NCBI RefSeq assembly: GCF_036347135.1 | Contig: NZ_CP108938.1 | Location: forward strand, 1,116,001 to 1,180,000 | Direction: 5' to 3' | DNA: 64,000 nucleotides | Origin: Streptomyces sp. NBC_00775 | GTDB taxonomy: Bacteria; Actinomycetota; Actinomycetes; Streptomycetales; Streptomycetaceae | Shown here: in pieces, positions 41,857 to 52,703 of the stretch | Numbering within the stretch: the stretch's first letter is position 1 | How the letters are laid out: every line of letters starts with the position of its first letter | Notes under the pieces: model-generated | Databases searched by the model: none | The model's input: the letters and a program-made list of their open reading frames with translations, nothing else | Told to the model about the DNA's origin: nothing | Translations under genes and position numbers: made by a program

Positions 41857-43257
41857 TCAGCGGTTCGCCACCGCCTGCTTCACGAGGGTCTTCCCGAAGT
41901 CCCACATCAGCCCGCCCCCGTTGTGCGCGTCGTCCATCACCGCGGTGAAGGCCTCGACGAAGCGGTCCACGTCCCGCTCGCCGATGATCAGCGGCGGGAT
42001 CAGCTTGATCACCTCCAGGTGGTCGCCGGAGACCTGGGTGAGGATGCGGTGCCGTTGCAGCAGCGGTACGACCACCATCTGCGCGAACAGGCCCTTGCGT
42101 GCGGCCTGCAGCATCGTCCAGCGGCTGCGCAGCTTCAGTGAGGTGGGCCGCCCGAACTCGATGCCGATCATCAGGCCCCGGCCGCGTACGTCACTGAGCA
42201 GCTCGTACTTGTCCACGAGGGCCGCCAGCCGGGACTTCAGCTGCTCCCCGGTGGCCCGGGCGTTGGCCACGACCTGCTCGTTCTCCATCACGGAGAGCAC
42301 GGCCAGACCGGCCGCCATGGCCTGCGCGTTCGACCCGAAGCTCGCCGAGTGGACGAGGACCCGGTCCATCGACGAGTAGACCTTCTTGAAGATCCAGTCC
42401 TTGCCGAGGGTCGCGCCGACCGGCACATAGCCGCCGGAGAGCGCCTTGGCCACGCACACCAGGTCGGGCTCGACTCCGTCCTCGTGCTGGTAGGCGTAGA
42501 AGTCCCCGGTCCGCCCGAGGCCGGTCTGCACCTCGTCGGCGATGAGCAGCGCCTTGTGCTTGCGCAGCAGCTCCTGGGCGGCGCGCAGATATCCGGGCGG
42601 GGCCTCGTGCACGCCCTTGCCCTGGACGGGCTCGACGATGAGCGCGGCGACGTCGCCCTTCTTCAGCTCCCGGGCCAGGACGTCGAGATCGCCGAGCGGC
42701 ACGGCGGTGTCGGGCAGCAGCGGGGCGAAGCCGTCTCGGAAGCCGTCCTCGCCGTTCACGGACAGGGAGCCGGTGGTCAGCCCGTGGAAGGCGTGCGAGC
42801 AGTACAGGATCCGCGGCTTCCCGGTGGCGTACCGGGCGAACTTCAGCGCGGTCTCGACCGCCTCCGTACCGCTGTTGCCGAAGAAGACCCGGTCCAGATG
42901 CGGGCTGTGGGCGAGCAGCTTCTCCGCGAGCAGGCCGGGCAGGGGCTGGCAGTCGAAGCGGGTGAGGTCGGCGAGCGAGGCGTCCAGGACATCGTGCAGC
43001 GCCTTGCGGACGACCGGGTGGTGGCGGCCCAGGCCCATCACCCCGAACCCCGCGAGCATGTCCAGGTAGTCGTTGCCGTCCGCGTCCCAGAAGTGCGCAC
43101 CCTCGGCCCGCTCGTACACCTTGTCGAAGCCGATGGTGTGCAGCATGCGCGGGAGCTGGTGGTTCAGGTACTTGGTGTGCAGCTCGTAGCGCTCGGCTCC
43201 ACGCTCGGCGAGGAGCGCGCCGAGGTCGAACTCCCCCTTCTCAGCAGGGTCGCTCAT
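41857..43257 (-). CDS. hpnO: Hopanoid aminotransferase HpnO
   Basis: A 466-aa class-III PLP aminotransferase, last gene of the hopanoid operon. It converts the ribosylhopane-derived aldehyde to aminobacteriohopanetriol. Marks: [24 protein letters not shown] near residue 64, [18 protein letters not shown] near 125, [19 protein letters not shown] near 237, and the PLP lysine in [15 protein letters not shown] (about residue 270). The length and N-terminal extension match HpnO rather than ornithine aminotransferases. The ATG 43257 overlaps the dxs stop (ATGA). Confidence 0.93.
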   Translation of the reverse strand: MSDPAEKGEFDLGALLAERGAERYELHTKYLNHQLPRMLHTIGFDKVYERAEGAHFWDADGNDYLDMLAGFGVMGLGRHHPVVRKALHDVLDASLADLTRFDCQPLPGLLAEKLLAHSPHLDRVFFGNSGTEAVETALKFARYATGKPRILYCSHAFHGLTTGSLSVNGEDGFRDGFAPLLPDTAVPLGDLDVLARELKKGDVAALIVEPVQGKGVHEAPPGYLRAAQELLRKHKALLIADEVQTGLGRTGDFYAYQHEDGVEPDLVCVAKALSGGYVPVGATLGKDWIFKKVYSSMDRVLVHSASFGSNAQAMAAGLAVLSVMENEQVVANARATGEQLKSRLAALVDKYELLSDVRGRGLMIGIEFGRPTSLKLRSRWTMLQAARKGLFAQMVVVPLLQRHRILTQVSGDHLEVIKLIPPLIIGERDVDRFVEAFTAVMDDAHNGGGLMWDFGKTLVKQAVANR

Positions 43258-45182
43258 TCCTGTTTCTCCTTGGACAACTCATCCTCGGACAGCGCGCCCT
43301 TCGACAGCGCGTCCTTGACGGCCAGGCCGGCACCGATCCGCCCGGCGATCTCGACGGGCGTGAGACCTATGTCGGCCAGCACCTCACCGCGCTTGGCGTG
43401 CGCGAGGAACTGCTCCGGGATGCCGAACCGCCGTACGGGTACGTCGACTTCGGCGTCCCCGAGCGCCAGCTCGACCGCCGCGCCGACACCGGCCGCCCGG
43501 CTGTTGTCCTCGACGACCGCGACGAGCCGGTGCTCGGCGGCCAGGCCGGGCAGCGACGGATCGACGGGCTTGACCCAGCGCGGGTCGACGACGGTGCAGC
43601 CGATGCCGCGGGCTTCGAGCAGCTCGGCGGCCTGGAGGCAGACGGGCGCCATGACGCCGACGGCGACCAGGAGGACCTGCGGTGTCTCCGGGGAACGGTG
43701 CAGGACGTCGAGCCCGCCCACATGGCCGACCGCGGGAATCACGGGCCCCACCGACTCCTTCGGGAAGCGGACGAGCGTCGGCGCGTCGTCGACGGCGACG
43801 GCCTCCCGCAGCTGGGCCCGCAGTTGATCGGCGTCGCGCGGCGCGGCGATCCTGAGGCCCGGCACGACCTGGAGGATCGACATGTCCCACATGCCGTTGT
43901 GGGAGGCCCCGTCGACACCGGTGACGCCGGCCCGGTCCAGCACGAAGGTCACACCGCAGCGGTGCAGCGCGACGTCCATCAGGAGCTGGTCGAAGGCCCG
44001 GTTGAGGAAGGTGGCGTAGACGGCGACGACGGGGTGCAGGCCGCCGGTGGCGAGCCCGGCCGCCGAGACGGTGGCGTGCTGCTCGGCGATGCCGACGTCC
44101 CACACCCGGTCGGGGAACCGCTCGGCGAACTTTCCGAGCCCCACCGGATGCAGCATCGCCGCCGTGATCGCCACGACGTCCGCGCGCTCCTCACCGATCC
44201 TGACGATCTCGTCGCCGAACACCGAGGTCCAGGAAGGCCCGTTGGAGGGCGCGAGCGGCTCGCAGGTGAGCGGGTCCATCACGCCGACCGTGTGGAAGTG
44301 GTCCTCCTCGTGCGCGAGCGCGGGCTCGTACCCCCGGCCCTTCTCCGTCAGACAGTGAATGACCACGGGCCCGTGGAAGCGTTTCGCGCGCCGCAGCGCG
44401 GACTCGACGGCCCCCACGTCGTGTCCGTCGATCGGCCCGACGTACTTGAGCCCGAGGTCCTCGAACATGCCCTGCGGCGCGAACGCGTCCTTGAACCCCT
44501 TCTTCGCGCCGTGCAGCGACTCGTAGAGGGTGTGTCCGACGACAGGTGTGCGCAGCAGTACGTCCTTGCCCCAGGCGAGGACCTGCTCGTAACTGTCCGT
44601 CGTACGAAGCGTCGCGAGGTGATTGGCGAGACCGCCGATGGTCGGCGCGTACGAGCGTTCGTTGTCGTTGACGACGATGATCAGCGGACGGTCCTTGGCC
44701 GCGGCGATGTTGTTCAGCGCCTCCCACGCCATGCCGCCGGTCAGCGCGCCGTCGCCGATGACCGCGACGACATGGCCCTTCTCGCCCTGCACCTGACGGG
44801 CCTTGGCGAGCCCGTCCGCCCAGCCGAGCGCCGTGGAGGCGTGGCTGTTCTCGATGATGTCGTGCTCGGACTCCTCGCGCGACGGGTAGCCGGACAGGCC
44901 GCCCTTGCCGCGCAGCTTGGAGAAGTCCTGACGTCCCGTCAGCAGCTTGTGCACATAGCTCTGATGGCCGGTGTCCCACAGGATCCGGTCGTCGGGTGAC
45001 TCGAAGGCCCGGTGGAGCGCGATGGACAGTTCCACCACTCCCAGGTTGGGCCCGAGGTGACCGCCGGTCCTGGCGACCGCGTGCACCAGGAACTCCCGTA
45101 TCTCGTCGGCCAGTTCACCGATCTCCGCCTCGGACAGCGCCTTCAGGTCGCGTGGTCCCCGGATGTTCTCCAGAATCGTCAC
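43254..45182 (-). CDS. dxs: 1-deoxy-D-xylulose-5-phosphate synthase
   Basis: A 642-aa ThDP enzyme joining pyruvate and glyceraldehyde-3-phosphate, the first step of the MEP isoprenoid pathway. The N-terminus has [22 protein letters not shown]. The TPP motif is [19 protein letters not shown] near residue 143, the Pyr domain Glu is in [16 protein letters not shown] near 363, and a C-terminal transketolase domain follows. The tail ([20 protein letters not shown]) is extra, low complexity, and overlaps hpnO. Placement inside the hopanoid operon gives dedicated precursor supply; a primary dxs elsewhere is usual in Streptomyces. Confidence 0.95.
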   Translation of the reverse strand: MTILENIRGPRDLKALSEAEIGELADEIREFLVHAVARTGGHLGPNLGVVELSIALHRAFESPDDRILWDTGHQSYVHKLLTGRQDFSKLRGKGGLSGYPSREESEHDIIENSHASTALGWADGLAKARQVQGEKGHVVAVIGDGALTGGMAWEALNNIAAAKDRPLIIVVNDNERSYAPTIGGLANHLATLRTTDSYEQVLAWGKDVLLRTPVVGHTLYESLHGAKKGFKDAFAPQGMFEDLGLKYVGPIDGHDVGAVESALRRAKRFHGPVVIHCLTEKGRGYEPALAHEEDHFHTVGVMDPLTCEPLAPSNGPSWTSVFGDEIVRIGEERADVVAITAAMLHPVGLGKFAERFPDRVWDVGIAEQHATVSAAGLATGGLHPVVAVYATFLNRAFDQLLMDVALHRCGVTFVLDRAGVTGVDGASHNGMWDMSILQVVPGLRIAAPRDADQLRAQLREAVAVDDAPTLVRFPKESVGPVIPAVGHVGGLDVLHRSPETPQVLLVAVGVMAPVCLQAAELLEARGIGCTVVDPRWVKPVDPSLPGLAAEHRLVAVVEDNSRAAGVGAAVELALGDAEVDVPVRRFGIPEQFLAHAKRGEVLADIGLTPVEIAGRIGAGLAVKDALSKGALSEDELSKEKQE

Positions 45183-45209
45183 GTCGGGCCCCCTCTCGGT
45201 CCGTGCTGA

Positions 45210-46367
45210 TCAACTCACGGTGACGGCCGGTTCTCCGGACGCGACGCCGTCGTGCTCCATCTGTTCGGCGATCTTCATCGCCTCGTCGATGAGGGTCTCG
45301 ACGATCTTCGACTCGGGTACGGTCTTGATGACCTCGCCCTTGACGAAGATCTGCCCCTTGCCGTTGCCGGAGGCGACCCCCAGGTCCGCCTCCCGCGCCT
45401 CTCCGGGGCCGTTGACGACGCAGCCCATGACCGCGACGCGCAACGGGACCTCCATCCCCTCCAGACCGGCCGTGACCTCGTCGGCCAGCTTGTACACATC
45501 GACCTGGGCGCGCCCGCAGGACGGGCACGAGACGATCTCCAGGCGCCGCTGACGCAGCCCGAGCGACTCCAGGATCTGGATGCCGACCTTGCACTCCTCG
45601 GCGGGCGGGGCCGACAGGGACACCCGGATCGTGTCCCCGATGCCCTCGCTCAGCAACGCCCCGAAGGCGACGGCCGACTTGATGGTCCCCTGGAACGCCG
45701 GACCGGCTTCCGTCACGCCGAGGTGCAGCGGGTAGTCGCACTGGGCGGCGAGCTGCCGGTAGGCGTTGACCATCACCACCGGGTCGTTGTGCTTCACCGA
45801 GATCTTGATGTCCCGGAACCCGTGCTCCTCGAAGAGCGACGCCTCCCACAGCGCCGACTCGACGAGCGCCTCGGGCGTCGCCTTGCCGTACTTCTGCAGC
45901 AGCCGCCGGTCGAGCGACCCGGCGTTCACCCCGATCCGGATCGGGGTGCCCGCGTCCCTGGCGGCCCGCGCGATCTCCTTCACCTTGTCGTCGAACTGCT
46001 TGATGTTGCCCGGGTTCACCCGGACCGCCGCGCAGCCCGCGTCGATCGCCGCGAAGACGTACTTCGGCTGGAAGTGGATGTCCGCGATCACCGGGATCTG
46101 CGACTTGCGGGCGATGGTCGCGAGCGCGTCCGCGTCGTCCTGCGTGGGGCAGGCGACACGGACGATCTGGCAGCCGGACGCGGTGAGTTCCGCGATCTGC
46201 TGCAAGGTGGCGCCGATGTCCGACGTACGCGTCGTCGTCATCGACTGCACCGACACGGGTGCGCCGCCCCCGACCGCCACCGGTCCGACGTGGATCTGCC
46301 GCGACACACGGCGCTCCGCGATCGGTCGGACCGGCACCTCGGGGAGGCCCAAGGAAACGGCGGTCAT
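45210..46367 (-). CDS. ispG: 4-hydroxy-3-methylbut-2-en-1-yl diphosphate synthase
   Basis: A 385-aa [4Fe-4S] enzyme making HMBPP from MEcPP, the sixth MEP step. The TIM barrel starts [24 protein letters not shown]. Cluster cysteines are in [14 protein letters not shown] near residue 280 and the third in [20 protein letters not shown] near 315, with the Glu of the PGE motif. ATG 46367 is chosen, 4 bases after the hpnH stop; a longer frame to 46487 overlaps hpnH in another phase. Second-last enzyme set of the hopanoid operon. Confidence 0.95.
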   Translation of the reverse strand: MTAVSLGLPEVPVRPIAERRVSRQIHVGPVAVGGGAPVSVQSMTTTRTSDIGATLQQIAELTASGCQIVRVACPTQDDADALATIARKSQIPVIADIHFQPKYVFAAIDAGCAAVRVNPGNIKQFDDKVKEIARAARDAGTPIRIGVNAGSLDRRLLQKYGKATPEALVESALWEASLFEEHGFRDIKISVKHNDPVVMVNAYRQLAAQCDYPLHLGVTEAGPAFQGTIKSAVAFGALLSEGIGDTIRVSLSAPPAEECKVGIQILESLGLRQRRLEIVSCPSCGRAQVDVYKLADEVTAGLEGMEVPLRVAVMGCVVNGPGEAREADLGVASGNGKGQIFVKGEVIKTVPESKIVETLIDEAMKIAEQMEHDGVASGEPAVTVS

Positions 46368-46371
46368 GACG

Positions 46372-47394
46372 TCACCCGCGGCTTTCCGTGAAGGTCTCAC
46401 GGGCGGCGCGCAGGGACTCCTTGAGGGAGCCCATGGTGGCGAGGACCGCGGTCGGCTCATAGCCGCAGTGCGCCATGCAGTTGGCACACCGGTCGTCCTT
46501 GCCGCGGCCGTAGGAGTCCCAGTCGGTCTCCTCCAGCAGCTGCTTGTACGTCTGCACGTACCCGTCGCTCATCAGATAGCAGGGCTTCTGCCAGCCGAAG
46601 AGCGAATAGCTCGGGATCGCCCACGCGGTGCACGGGAAGTCGACCTTGCCCTCCAGGAAGTCCAGGAAGAGCGGGCTCTGGTTGAGCCGCCAGCGGCGCC
46701 GGTTGCCGCCCGCGAAGGCCTTCTTGAACAGTTCCCGCGTCTGCTGGACGCCGAGGAAGTGTTCCTGGTCGGGCGCCTTCTCGTAGGCGTAGGCGGGCGA
46801 GAGCATCATCTCGTCGACCTTCAGGTCGTCGTTGAGGTAGTTGAGGACCTCGATGATGGTCTGCGGGGTGTCGGTGTTGAAGAACGTCGAGTTGGTGGTG
46901 ACCCGGAAGCCGCGCCGCTTGGCCTCCTTGATGGCCTCGACCGCCTCGTCGAAGACGCCTTCCTTGGCGACGGATTCGTCGTGCCGCTCACGCAGCCCGT
47001 CGATGTGGACGGCCCACGCGAAGTACGGCGAGGGCTTGAACTTGTCCATCTTCTTGCGCATCAGCATCGCGTTGGTGCACAGGAAGACGAACTTCTTCTT
47101 GGCCACCAACTGCCGCACGATCTCGTCGATCTGCGGGTGCATCAGCGGCTCGCCGCCGGCGATGGACACCATCGGCGCACCGGACTCGAGCACCGCGCCC
47201 ACCGCCTGGGCCACGGGCATGCGCTGCTTGAGCACACCCGCCGGGTGCTGGATCTTGCCGCAGCCCTCGCAGGCGAGGTTGCACGCGAAGAGCGGTTCCA
47301 ACTCGACCAGCAGCGCGAACTTGTCCCGCTTCCTGAGCTTCTGTTCAAACAGGTACGCAGCGACCTTCATGGTCTGCCGAAGGGGCATGGCCAT
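46372..47394 (-). CDS. hpnH: Adenosyl-hopene transferase HpnH (radical SAM)
   Basis: A 340-aa radical-SAM enzyme that adds a 5'-deoxyadenosyl group to diploptene, giving adenosylhopane, the first side-chain step. The cluster motif C-x3-C-x2-C is [12 protein letters not shown] near residue 38, [16 protein letters not shown] near 75, and a C-terminal cysteine set ([15 protein letters not shown]) near 300. ATG 47394 is the true start: GGAGGTGA lies 5-6 bases upstream, overlapping the end of hpnG. Earlier in-frame starts lie inside hpnG. Confidence 0.95.
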   Translation of the reverse strand: MAMPLRQTMKVAAYLFEQKLRKRDKFALLVELEPLFACNLACEGCGKIQHPAGVLKQRMPVAQAVGAVLESGAPMVSIAGGEPLMHPQIDEIVRQLVAKKKFVFLCTNAMLMRKKMDKFKPSPYFAWAVHIDGLRERHDESVAKEGVFDEAVEAIKEAKRRGFRVTTNSTFFNTDTPQTIIEVLNYLNDDLKVDEMMLSPAYAYEKAPDQEHFLGVQQTRELFKKAFAGGNRRRWRLNQSPLFLDFLEGKVDFPCTAWAIPSYSLFGWQKPCYLMSDGYVQTYKQLLEETDWDSYGRGKDDRCANCMAHCGYEPTAVLATMGSLKESLRAARETFTESRG

Positions 47395-47399
47395 CTGGC

Positions 47400-48041
47400 T
47401 CACCTCCGAGGGAGCAGCAAAGAACGGTGCCATTCAAAAAAAGCGGGAAGCACGGCACGAAGAACACGGAAAGCTGATATTCCACCGCGGACTGTGCCGA
47501 TACGGACGAGTTCATGTTCTGGAGCGTCCACGACCACCCGTACGGCCGCAACCGGGCGCGTGCCCGTGCGGACGGCGCTGTGGAGTGTGGACGCCGACTC
47601 CATGTCGACCGCGATTGCGCCGGTCGCGAGCAGATCCGACCGTTCGTGACCGCGGACGACGTGATCGGAGCCGGTGAGCGGCCCCGTGTGGACAGTGCGC
47701 CCCGGCAGGACCCGTACGAGTTCCTTGACCAGCAGCTCGGTGCCCACGCACGGCGTGGTGCCGCGCGGGTCCCGGGTCTCCTCGGCGACCACCAGGTCAC
47801 CGGGGTGCATGCCCGGGGCGAGCCCGGCACAGAAGCCCGTGGCCAAGACGGCGGCCTCGCACAGCGCCGGATCGGCGAGGACCCGGGTGACCGAGCGCTC
47901 CGCGGCCTTGGGCCCCATGCCGGTGCGCAGCACGGTGACGGGCCCGTCGGCCCCGGTCCGGTCGCCGCTGCGCAGGGCGAGGTGCTCGATGCCGAGCGCG
48001 CAGGCGATCAGAAGCGGGACCGGGTCGGGCTTGGTGCTCAT
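47400..48041 (-). CDS. hpnG: Adenosylhopane nucleosidase HpnG (phosphorylase-like)
   Basis: A 213-aa protein of the nucleoside-phosphorylase superfamily, acting after HpnH to remove adenine from adenosylhopane, giving ribosylhopane (via the phosphoribosyl form). Visible are LLIACALGIEHLALRSG at the N-terminus, GMGPKAAERSV near residue 42, ATGFCAGLAPGMHPGDLVVAEET near 67, and the M-E-x-A substrate motif AVDMESASTLHSA near 150. The ATG 48041 overlaps the shc stop by one base (TGATG). Confidence 0.9.
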   Translation of the reverse strand: MSTKPDPVPLLIACALGIEHLALRSGDRTGADGPVTVLRTGMGPKAAERSVTRVLADPALCEAAVLATGFCAGLAPGMHPGDLVVAEETRDPRGTTPCVGTELLVKELVRVLPGRTVHTGPLTGSDHVVRGHERSDLLATGAIAVDMESASTLHSAVRTGTRPVAAVRVVVDAPEHELVRIGTVRGGISAFRVLRAVLPAFFEWHRSLLLPRR

Positions 48042-50044
48042 CAACCCCCCTTGGCCTCGGCGAACGGCTCGCCGTGGACGTACCGGCCGAGCGCGGTGAG
48101 CGGGAAGACCTGCCGGTAGAGGTGGTAGTTGATCGAGAAGTCCCACGGGAACCCGGTGCCGGTGAAGTACGGCTCGTCCCAGGAGCCGTCCGCCAGCTGG
48201 GTCTCCGCGAGCCATTCGACCCCGCGCTCCACGGCCTTGGAGTCGCGCTCCCCCGCGGCGAGCAGCGCGAGCAGGGCCCACCCGGTCTGGGAGGCGGTCG
48301 AGGCGCCACGCCCGCTCCACTCGGCGACGTCGCGGTAGGAGCGCAGATCCTCGCCCCAGCCGCCGTCGTCGTTCTGCACGGTCTCCAGCCAGGCCACCGC
48401 CCGGCGGATCGCCGGATGCGAGGCGGGCAGCCCCGCGGCCATGAGCGCCGGGACCACCGACCCTGTGCCGTATACGTAGTTGACGCCCCAGCGGCCGAAC
48501 CACGAGCCGTTCGGTTCCTGGTGGGCGAGCAGCCACTGGATGCCCCGGCGGGTGCGCGGGTCGTGCGCGAGTCCCTCGACCGCGAGCATCTCCACGACGT
48601 GTGCGGTGACGTCCGCGGACGGCGGGTCGATGACCTCCCCGAAGTCGCAGAACGGCAGCCGGTTGGGGAAGGTGCTGGTGTTGTCGACGTCGAAGGCCCC
48701 CCAGCCGCCGTCCTTGGACTGCATACCGAGGTTCCAGCGGATCCCGCGCCCGATGGCGTTGTCCACACGCTCCGGATCATGGTGCTTGACGCGGCGCAGC
48801 GCGAGGGCGACCTCGGCGGTGTCGTCGATGTCGGGGTAGTTGTCGTTGTGGAACTCGAACGCCCAGCCGCCCGGCGGCAGTTGGGGGCGCTTGACCGCCC
48901 AGTCCCCCGGCCGGACGATCTCCTCGCCGAGCATCCAGTCCGCGGCCTTCACCAGCTGCGGATGGTCGGCGGGCAAGCCCGCGTCGGCGAGCGCGATGGT
49001 CGCCAGGCAGGTGTCCCACACCGGCGACTGGCAGGCCTCGATCATCCGGGCGCCGTCCTCGCGCCATACGGCGAAACGGTCCAGCGACGCCAACCCCTCG
49101 CGCATCACCGGGTGTTCGAGGTCGTAGCCGAGCAGATGCAGGGCGATGACCGAGTACACGGCAGGCGGCTGGATGCCTCCCCAGCAGCCGTCGTTCTCCT
49201 GCCGCTCGATGATCCAGCGGGCGGCCGTGCTCATCGCCGCCCTGCGGAGCCGGCGCGGCGCGACCTTGCGGTACTGGTGCAGCGCCCTGTCGAGACGCTG
49301 GAAGACACCGTCCCAACTCGCCACCGGAGCGAGGGGCTTGACCGGGTTGGGATGGTTTGCGTCGGTGTGCAGCTCGTCGAGCGGGAACGGCGCGGGCCGC
49401 ACCGGACGCTTCGCCGAGACGACGGTGAGCGGCACGATCGTCTGCCGCGCCCAGCAGCCGAAGTCGTAGATGTTGAGCGGCATCCACTTCGGGAAGTAGA
49501 TGAGTTCCGGCGGGAGTTCGGGCAGGTCGTCCCATTTCCACCAGCCGAACAGGGCGAGCCAGATCCGGGTGAAGACCCGGGCCGAGGCGATGCCGCCCCG
49601 CTCACGGATCCAGGCGGACGCCCGTGCCATGTGCGGTTCGTCCGGGGCGTCCCCGGCCAGCCTCAGGGCGACGTACGCCTCGACGGTGGTGGAGAGTTCA
49701 CCCGGTCCGCCGTAGAACGTGGCCCAGGCGCCGTCCTCCCGCTGCTCGCCGCGGATGAACAGCCCGGCGGCGTGCGTCGTCGACTCGTCACGGATGCCCA
49801 GGAACTGACGGAGAAGCAAGTCCTCGGCGTCCATCGTGACGTTCGTCTCGAGGTCGCCCTTCCACCAGCCCTCGGCGTCCTGCCGCGAGAGCAGGAAGTC
49901 GGTGGCGCGCCGCATCGCGTGCGTGGCGACATCTCGGGTCTCGACTGTCCCGGCCGCCACGGGAGTCGTCTGTGTCTGGATTTCGCTGGCCGAGGCAGCG
50001 CGGGGCGGCAGGGCCCCGGTGCTTCCGTCGGTCGTCGCTGTCAT
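48041..50044 (-). CDS. shc: Squalene-hopene cyclase
   Basis: A 667-aa monotopic membrane triterpene cyclase turning squalene into hopene/hopanol. The catalytic DxDDTA box is PDIDDTA at residues 404-410 (Asp407 as proton donor). QW repeats occur throughout, for example DAEGWWKGDLET near 56, REDGAWATFYGG near 102, NDGCWGGIQPP near 284, SKDGGWGAFDVDN near 445 and NDDGGWGEDLRS near 570. A hydrophobic stretch forms the membrane plug. The N-terminal 35 residues are a Thr/Ala-rich extension. There is a 113-bp gap before it after the prenyl synthase, the largest in the operon, so an internal promoter is possible. Confidence 0.97.
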   Translation of the reverse strand: MTATTDGSTGALPPRAASASEIQTQTTPVAAGTVETRDVATHAMRRATDFLLSRQDAEGWWKGDLETNVTMDAEDLLLRQFLGIRDESTTHAAGLFIRGEQREDGAWATFYGGPGELSTTVEAYVALRLAGDAPDEPHMARASAWIRERGGIASARVFTRIWLALFGWWKWDDLPELPPELIYFPKWMPLNIYDFGCWARQTIVPLTVVSAKRPVRPAPFPLDELHTDANHPNPVKPLAPVASWDGVFQRLDRALHQYRKVAPRRLRRAAMSTAARWIIERQENDGCWGGIQPPAVYSVIALHLLGYDLEHPVMREGLASLDRFAVWREDGARMIEACQSPVWDTCLATIALADAGLPADHPQLVKAADWMLGEEIVRPGDWAVKRPQLPPGGWAFEFHNDNYPDIDDTAEVALALRRVKHHDPERVDNAIGRGIRWNLGMQSKDGGWGAFDVDNTSTFPNRLPFCDFGEVIDPPSADVTAHVVEMLAVEGLAHDPRTRRGIQWLLAHQEPNGSWFGRWGVNYVYGTGSVVPALMAAGLPASHPAIRRAVAWLETVQNDDGGWGEDLRSYRDVAEWSGRGASTASQTGWALLALLAAGERDSKAVERGVEWLAETQLADGSWDEPYFTGTGFPWDFSINYHLYRQVFPLTALGRYVHGEPFAEAKGG

Positions 50045-50157
50045 GGCTTCCCCTTCGTGCAGTGGTACGTCTCTGCTGTGGGTCCGCCGTCGGCCGGTGC
50101 GTCCTTGTCCCGCGGCACCGGCCGGCGACTACGCGAGGTTTATTCGACCGATAGTGA

Positions 50158-51285
50158 TCATCTCTTCCGTACGACGACGAAGTCGGCGAGCGCCACGAAC
50201 TGGGCCCGCACCTGGTCGGGCATCTGGACGGCGTCCAGCGCCTCGATGGCGATGGTGTGCTGGCGGCGCGCCTCCTGGGCGGTCCACTCGCGGCCGCCCG
50301 CCTCCTCGATGAGCGCGGCGCGCACGGCGAACTCCTCCTCGGAGAAGTTCTCGAAGTCGCTGGCCTTGGCGTCCTTGGCGAGCAGTTCACCGAGGCGCTC
50401 GGAGGCGGGCCCGCCCGCGGCGAGCGCGGCCACGACCGGCAGGGACTTCTTGCGCTGGCGCAGATCGCTCCAGGTCTGCTTTCCGGTGGCCTCCGGGTCG
50501 CCCCAGATGCCGAGGAGGTCGTCGACGGCCTGGAAGGCCAGGCCCAGGTGGTAGCCGTACTTCTCCAGCGTGTCCGCCGTGAAGTCGTCGGCACCGCCGA
50601 GCACCGCGCCGATGGAGCAGGCGCAGGCGAGCAGGGCGCCCGTCTTGTTGCCCTCCATCTCCAGGCACTCCTCGACGGTGACGCGGTCGCGATGCTCGTA
50701 GGAGATGTCCTGTGCCTGACCGTCGATCAGGGCACGGGTCGCTGTGGTGAGGCGGCGCGTGGCGCGACCCGCCTCCACGGTGCCGAGCTCCAGGAGGATC
50801 TCGTTGGCCAGCGCGAACAGGGCGTCGCCGACGAGGATGGCCTGCGCGGGGCCGTGCACCTTCCAGACGGTGTCGCGGTGGCGGCGCTGCTCGTCGCCGT
50901 CCATCAGGTCGTCGTGCAGCAGCGAGAAGTTGTGCACCAGTTCAACGGCGACCGCACCCGGCACGCCCACCGCGGGGGCGGCGCCGGCGGCCTGCGCGGA
51001 CAGGACGGCGAGCGCGGGGCGTACAGCCTTGCCGCCGTCGCCGTCCGCGGGGTTGCCCTTGGCGTCGATCCAGCCGAAGTGGTAGGCGGCAACGGTGTCC
51101 ATGGGCGCTGCCAGCCGGTCGACGGCCGCCTTCAGCACCGGTGTGGCCAGGGTCCGGCCGCGCTCCAGGAGCGCGGTCACGTCCACCGCGTCGGCAGCCG
51201 TTTCGGCCGGGGGCACAGTGGGCACAGTCTCTCCTCTTGTTGCGGTACCGGGGGTGCGGGGGTCGGTCGCGCGCTGATCGAGCAT
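50158..51285 (-). CDS. Polyprenyl (farnesyl-type) diphosphate synthase
   Basis: A 375-aa trans-prenyltransferase making FPP (or GGPP) from IPP and DMAPP for squalene. The first Asp-rich motif is LLHDDLMDGDEQRRH near residue 122; KTGALLACACSIGAVLGG is near 217. The second motif is reduced to QAVDDLLGIWGDPEATGK (DDLLG in place of DDxxD), a variant common in actinomycete enzymes. The chain length cannot be decided from sequence; context favours C15. The ATG 51285 overlaps the hpnE stop by one base. Confidence 0.92.
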   Translation of the reverse strand: MLDQRATDPRTPGTATRGETVPTVPPAETAADAVDVTALLERGRTLATPVLKAAVDRLAAPMDTVAAYHFGWIDAKGNPADGDGGKAVRPALAVLSAQAAGAAPAVGVPGAVAVELVHNFSLLHDDLMDGDEQRRHRDTVWKVHGPAQAILVGDALFALANEILLELGTVEAGRATRRLTTATRALIDGQAQDISYEHRDRVTVEECLEMEGNKTGALLACACSIGAVLGGADDFTADTLEKYGYHLGLAFQAVDDLLGIWGDPEATGKQTWSDLRQRKKSLPVVAALAAGGPASERLGELLAKDAKASDFENFSEEEFAVRAALIEEAGGREWTAQEARRQHTIAIEALDAVQMPDQVRAQFVALADFVVVRKR

Positions 51286-52703
51286 CAGGCCGCCTCCTCA
51301 AAGACGTCGAAGAGGTGATCGCGAGGCCGGCCCAGGGCGCCCAGCGCGGCTCCCGCCGCACTGATGCCACTGCGGACCGCACTCTCCATGGTCGCGGGCC
51401 ACCCGGTGGCGGTCCACGATCCGGCCAGGTACAGGCCGGGTGCCTTGGTGCGGGCGCCGGGCCGCAGCCGCCCGACGCCCGGGGTGGGGGCGAACGTCGC
51501 CGTGCGCTCCCGGGTCACGAAGAAGTCCTTCACTCCGGCGCCGCGCGCGGCGGGCAGCAGCCGTTCCAGCTCCGGCAGATAGCGCTCGCGCAGTACGGCG
51601 ACGGGCTCGTCGATCTCGTCCTGCGCGGCCGACTGCGACAGCGCGAGGTACTGGCCCTCGCGCAGACCGGACGCCTCGGTCCGGTCGAACACCCACTGCA
51701 CCGGGGAGCCCAGCGCCGCGAAGAACGGCCGGGCGAGCACCTTGCGGTCGTAGACGACATGGATGTTGAGGATCGGCGCGGTGCCGATCTCCAGGAGCCG
51801 CTCAGGGGCGTCGAGCGCCCCCTCGGGCAGCAGATCGTGGGCCTCGCGCTGGGGTACGGCGAGCACGACCGTGTCGGCTTCGAGTGTCTCGCCGGGAACC
51901 TGAACGCTCCAACGCCCGTTTTCGTTGGGGGAGATGGAGGTGACGCGTGTACGGACTTCGGTACGGACGCCCGCGGAGTCGAGCGCCTTGCGGGCCAGGG
52001 TGTCGTGCAGTTCGCCCAGCGGGACGCGCGCCCAGCCGATGTCGGCCGCGCCCGGGTCGGACAGCAGACCGGTCTTGAACACCATCGCGGCGAGCGCCAG
52101 CGACGAGTCGCCGGCCACCGCGTTGAGGGTGGCGACCCCCACGAGGTCCCACAGTGCTTCGACGGCACGCTCCGACTGACCGTGCGCGGCGAGCCAGTCG
52201 CCGAAGTTCTGCGCATCGAGCGCCAGATCGGAGAGATCCAGGCCCTTGAGCGCCAGCGCGGCACGGCCGACCTTGGCGCGCTCGGCGAGCGACAGATGCT
52301 GGTACGTGGCGAGGCTGCGCGCGAGATGCAGCGGTACGGGCAGTGCCGTGCGGCCGATTCTGCCGAGCCGTCGTCCCGGTGTGCCCTCGGCGTCGAGAAC
52401 GGGCACGTCGAGACGATCCTGCAGGGGCGCCAGCAAGGCTCCGTCGACGCGGTCGAGGAACCAGCGGTAGGCGGTGCAGCAGCGCAGATAGACATGCTGG
52501 CCGTTGTCGACCGTCAGCTCGCCGCGCTGGAAGGAGAACGCGAGACCGCCGAGCCGCGGCCGCCCTTCGAGCAGGGTGACCCGCACCCCGGCGTCGGCGA
52601 GCGCGAGCGCCGCGGTGATCCCGGCGAGCCCTCCACCGACCACCACGGCAGCCGCCCCGTCCGGGCGGCCCGAAGCCCCCGCGGGCTGCGTGACCTCGCT
52701 CAT
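51285..52703 (-). CDS. hpnE: Hydroxysqualene dehydroxylase HpnE
   Basis: A 472-aa FAD-dependent amine-oxidase-fold enzyme removing the hydroxyl from hydroxysqualene to give squalene. FAD motif VVVGGGLAGITAALALADAG near residue 20, RPRLGGLAFSF near 48, NGQHVYLRCC near 67, and the C-terminal FAD-binding APGLYLAGSWTATGWPATMESAVRSG near 425. The ATG 52703 overlaps the end of the small ORF as ATGA. Part of the HpnC-D-E squalene route, the bacterial alternative to squalene synthase. Confidence 0.95.
   Translation of the reverse strand: MSEVTQPAGASGRPDGAAAVVVGGGLAGITAALALADAGVRVTLLEGRPRLGGLAFSFQRGELTVDNGQHVYLRCCTAYRWFLDRVDGALLAPLQDRLDVPVLDAEGTPGRRLGRIGRTALPVPLHLARSLATYQHLSLAERAKVGRAALALKGLDLSDLALDAQNFGDWLAAHGQSERAVEALWDLVGVATLNAVAGDSSLALAAMVFKTGLLSDPGAADIGWARVPLGELHDTLARKALDSAGVRTEVRTRVTSISPNENGRWSVQVPGETLEADTVVLAVPQREAHDLLPEGALDAPERLLEIGTAPILNIHVVYDRKVLARPFFAALGSPVQWVFDRTEASGLREGQYLALSQSAAQDEIDEPVAVLRERYLPELERLLPAARGAGVKDFFVTRERTATFAPTPGVGRLRPGARTKAPGLYLAGSWTATGWPATMESAVRSGISAAGAALGALGRPRDHLFDVFEEAA

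Noticed and set aside
50045..50157. Small gene between the prenyl synthase and shc
   Set aside because: No frame with start, RBS and coding bias was found; treated as a possible internal promoter region.
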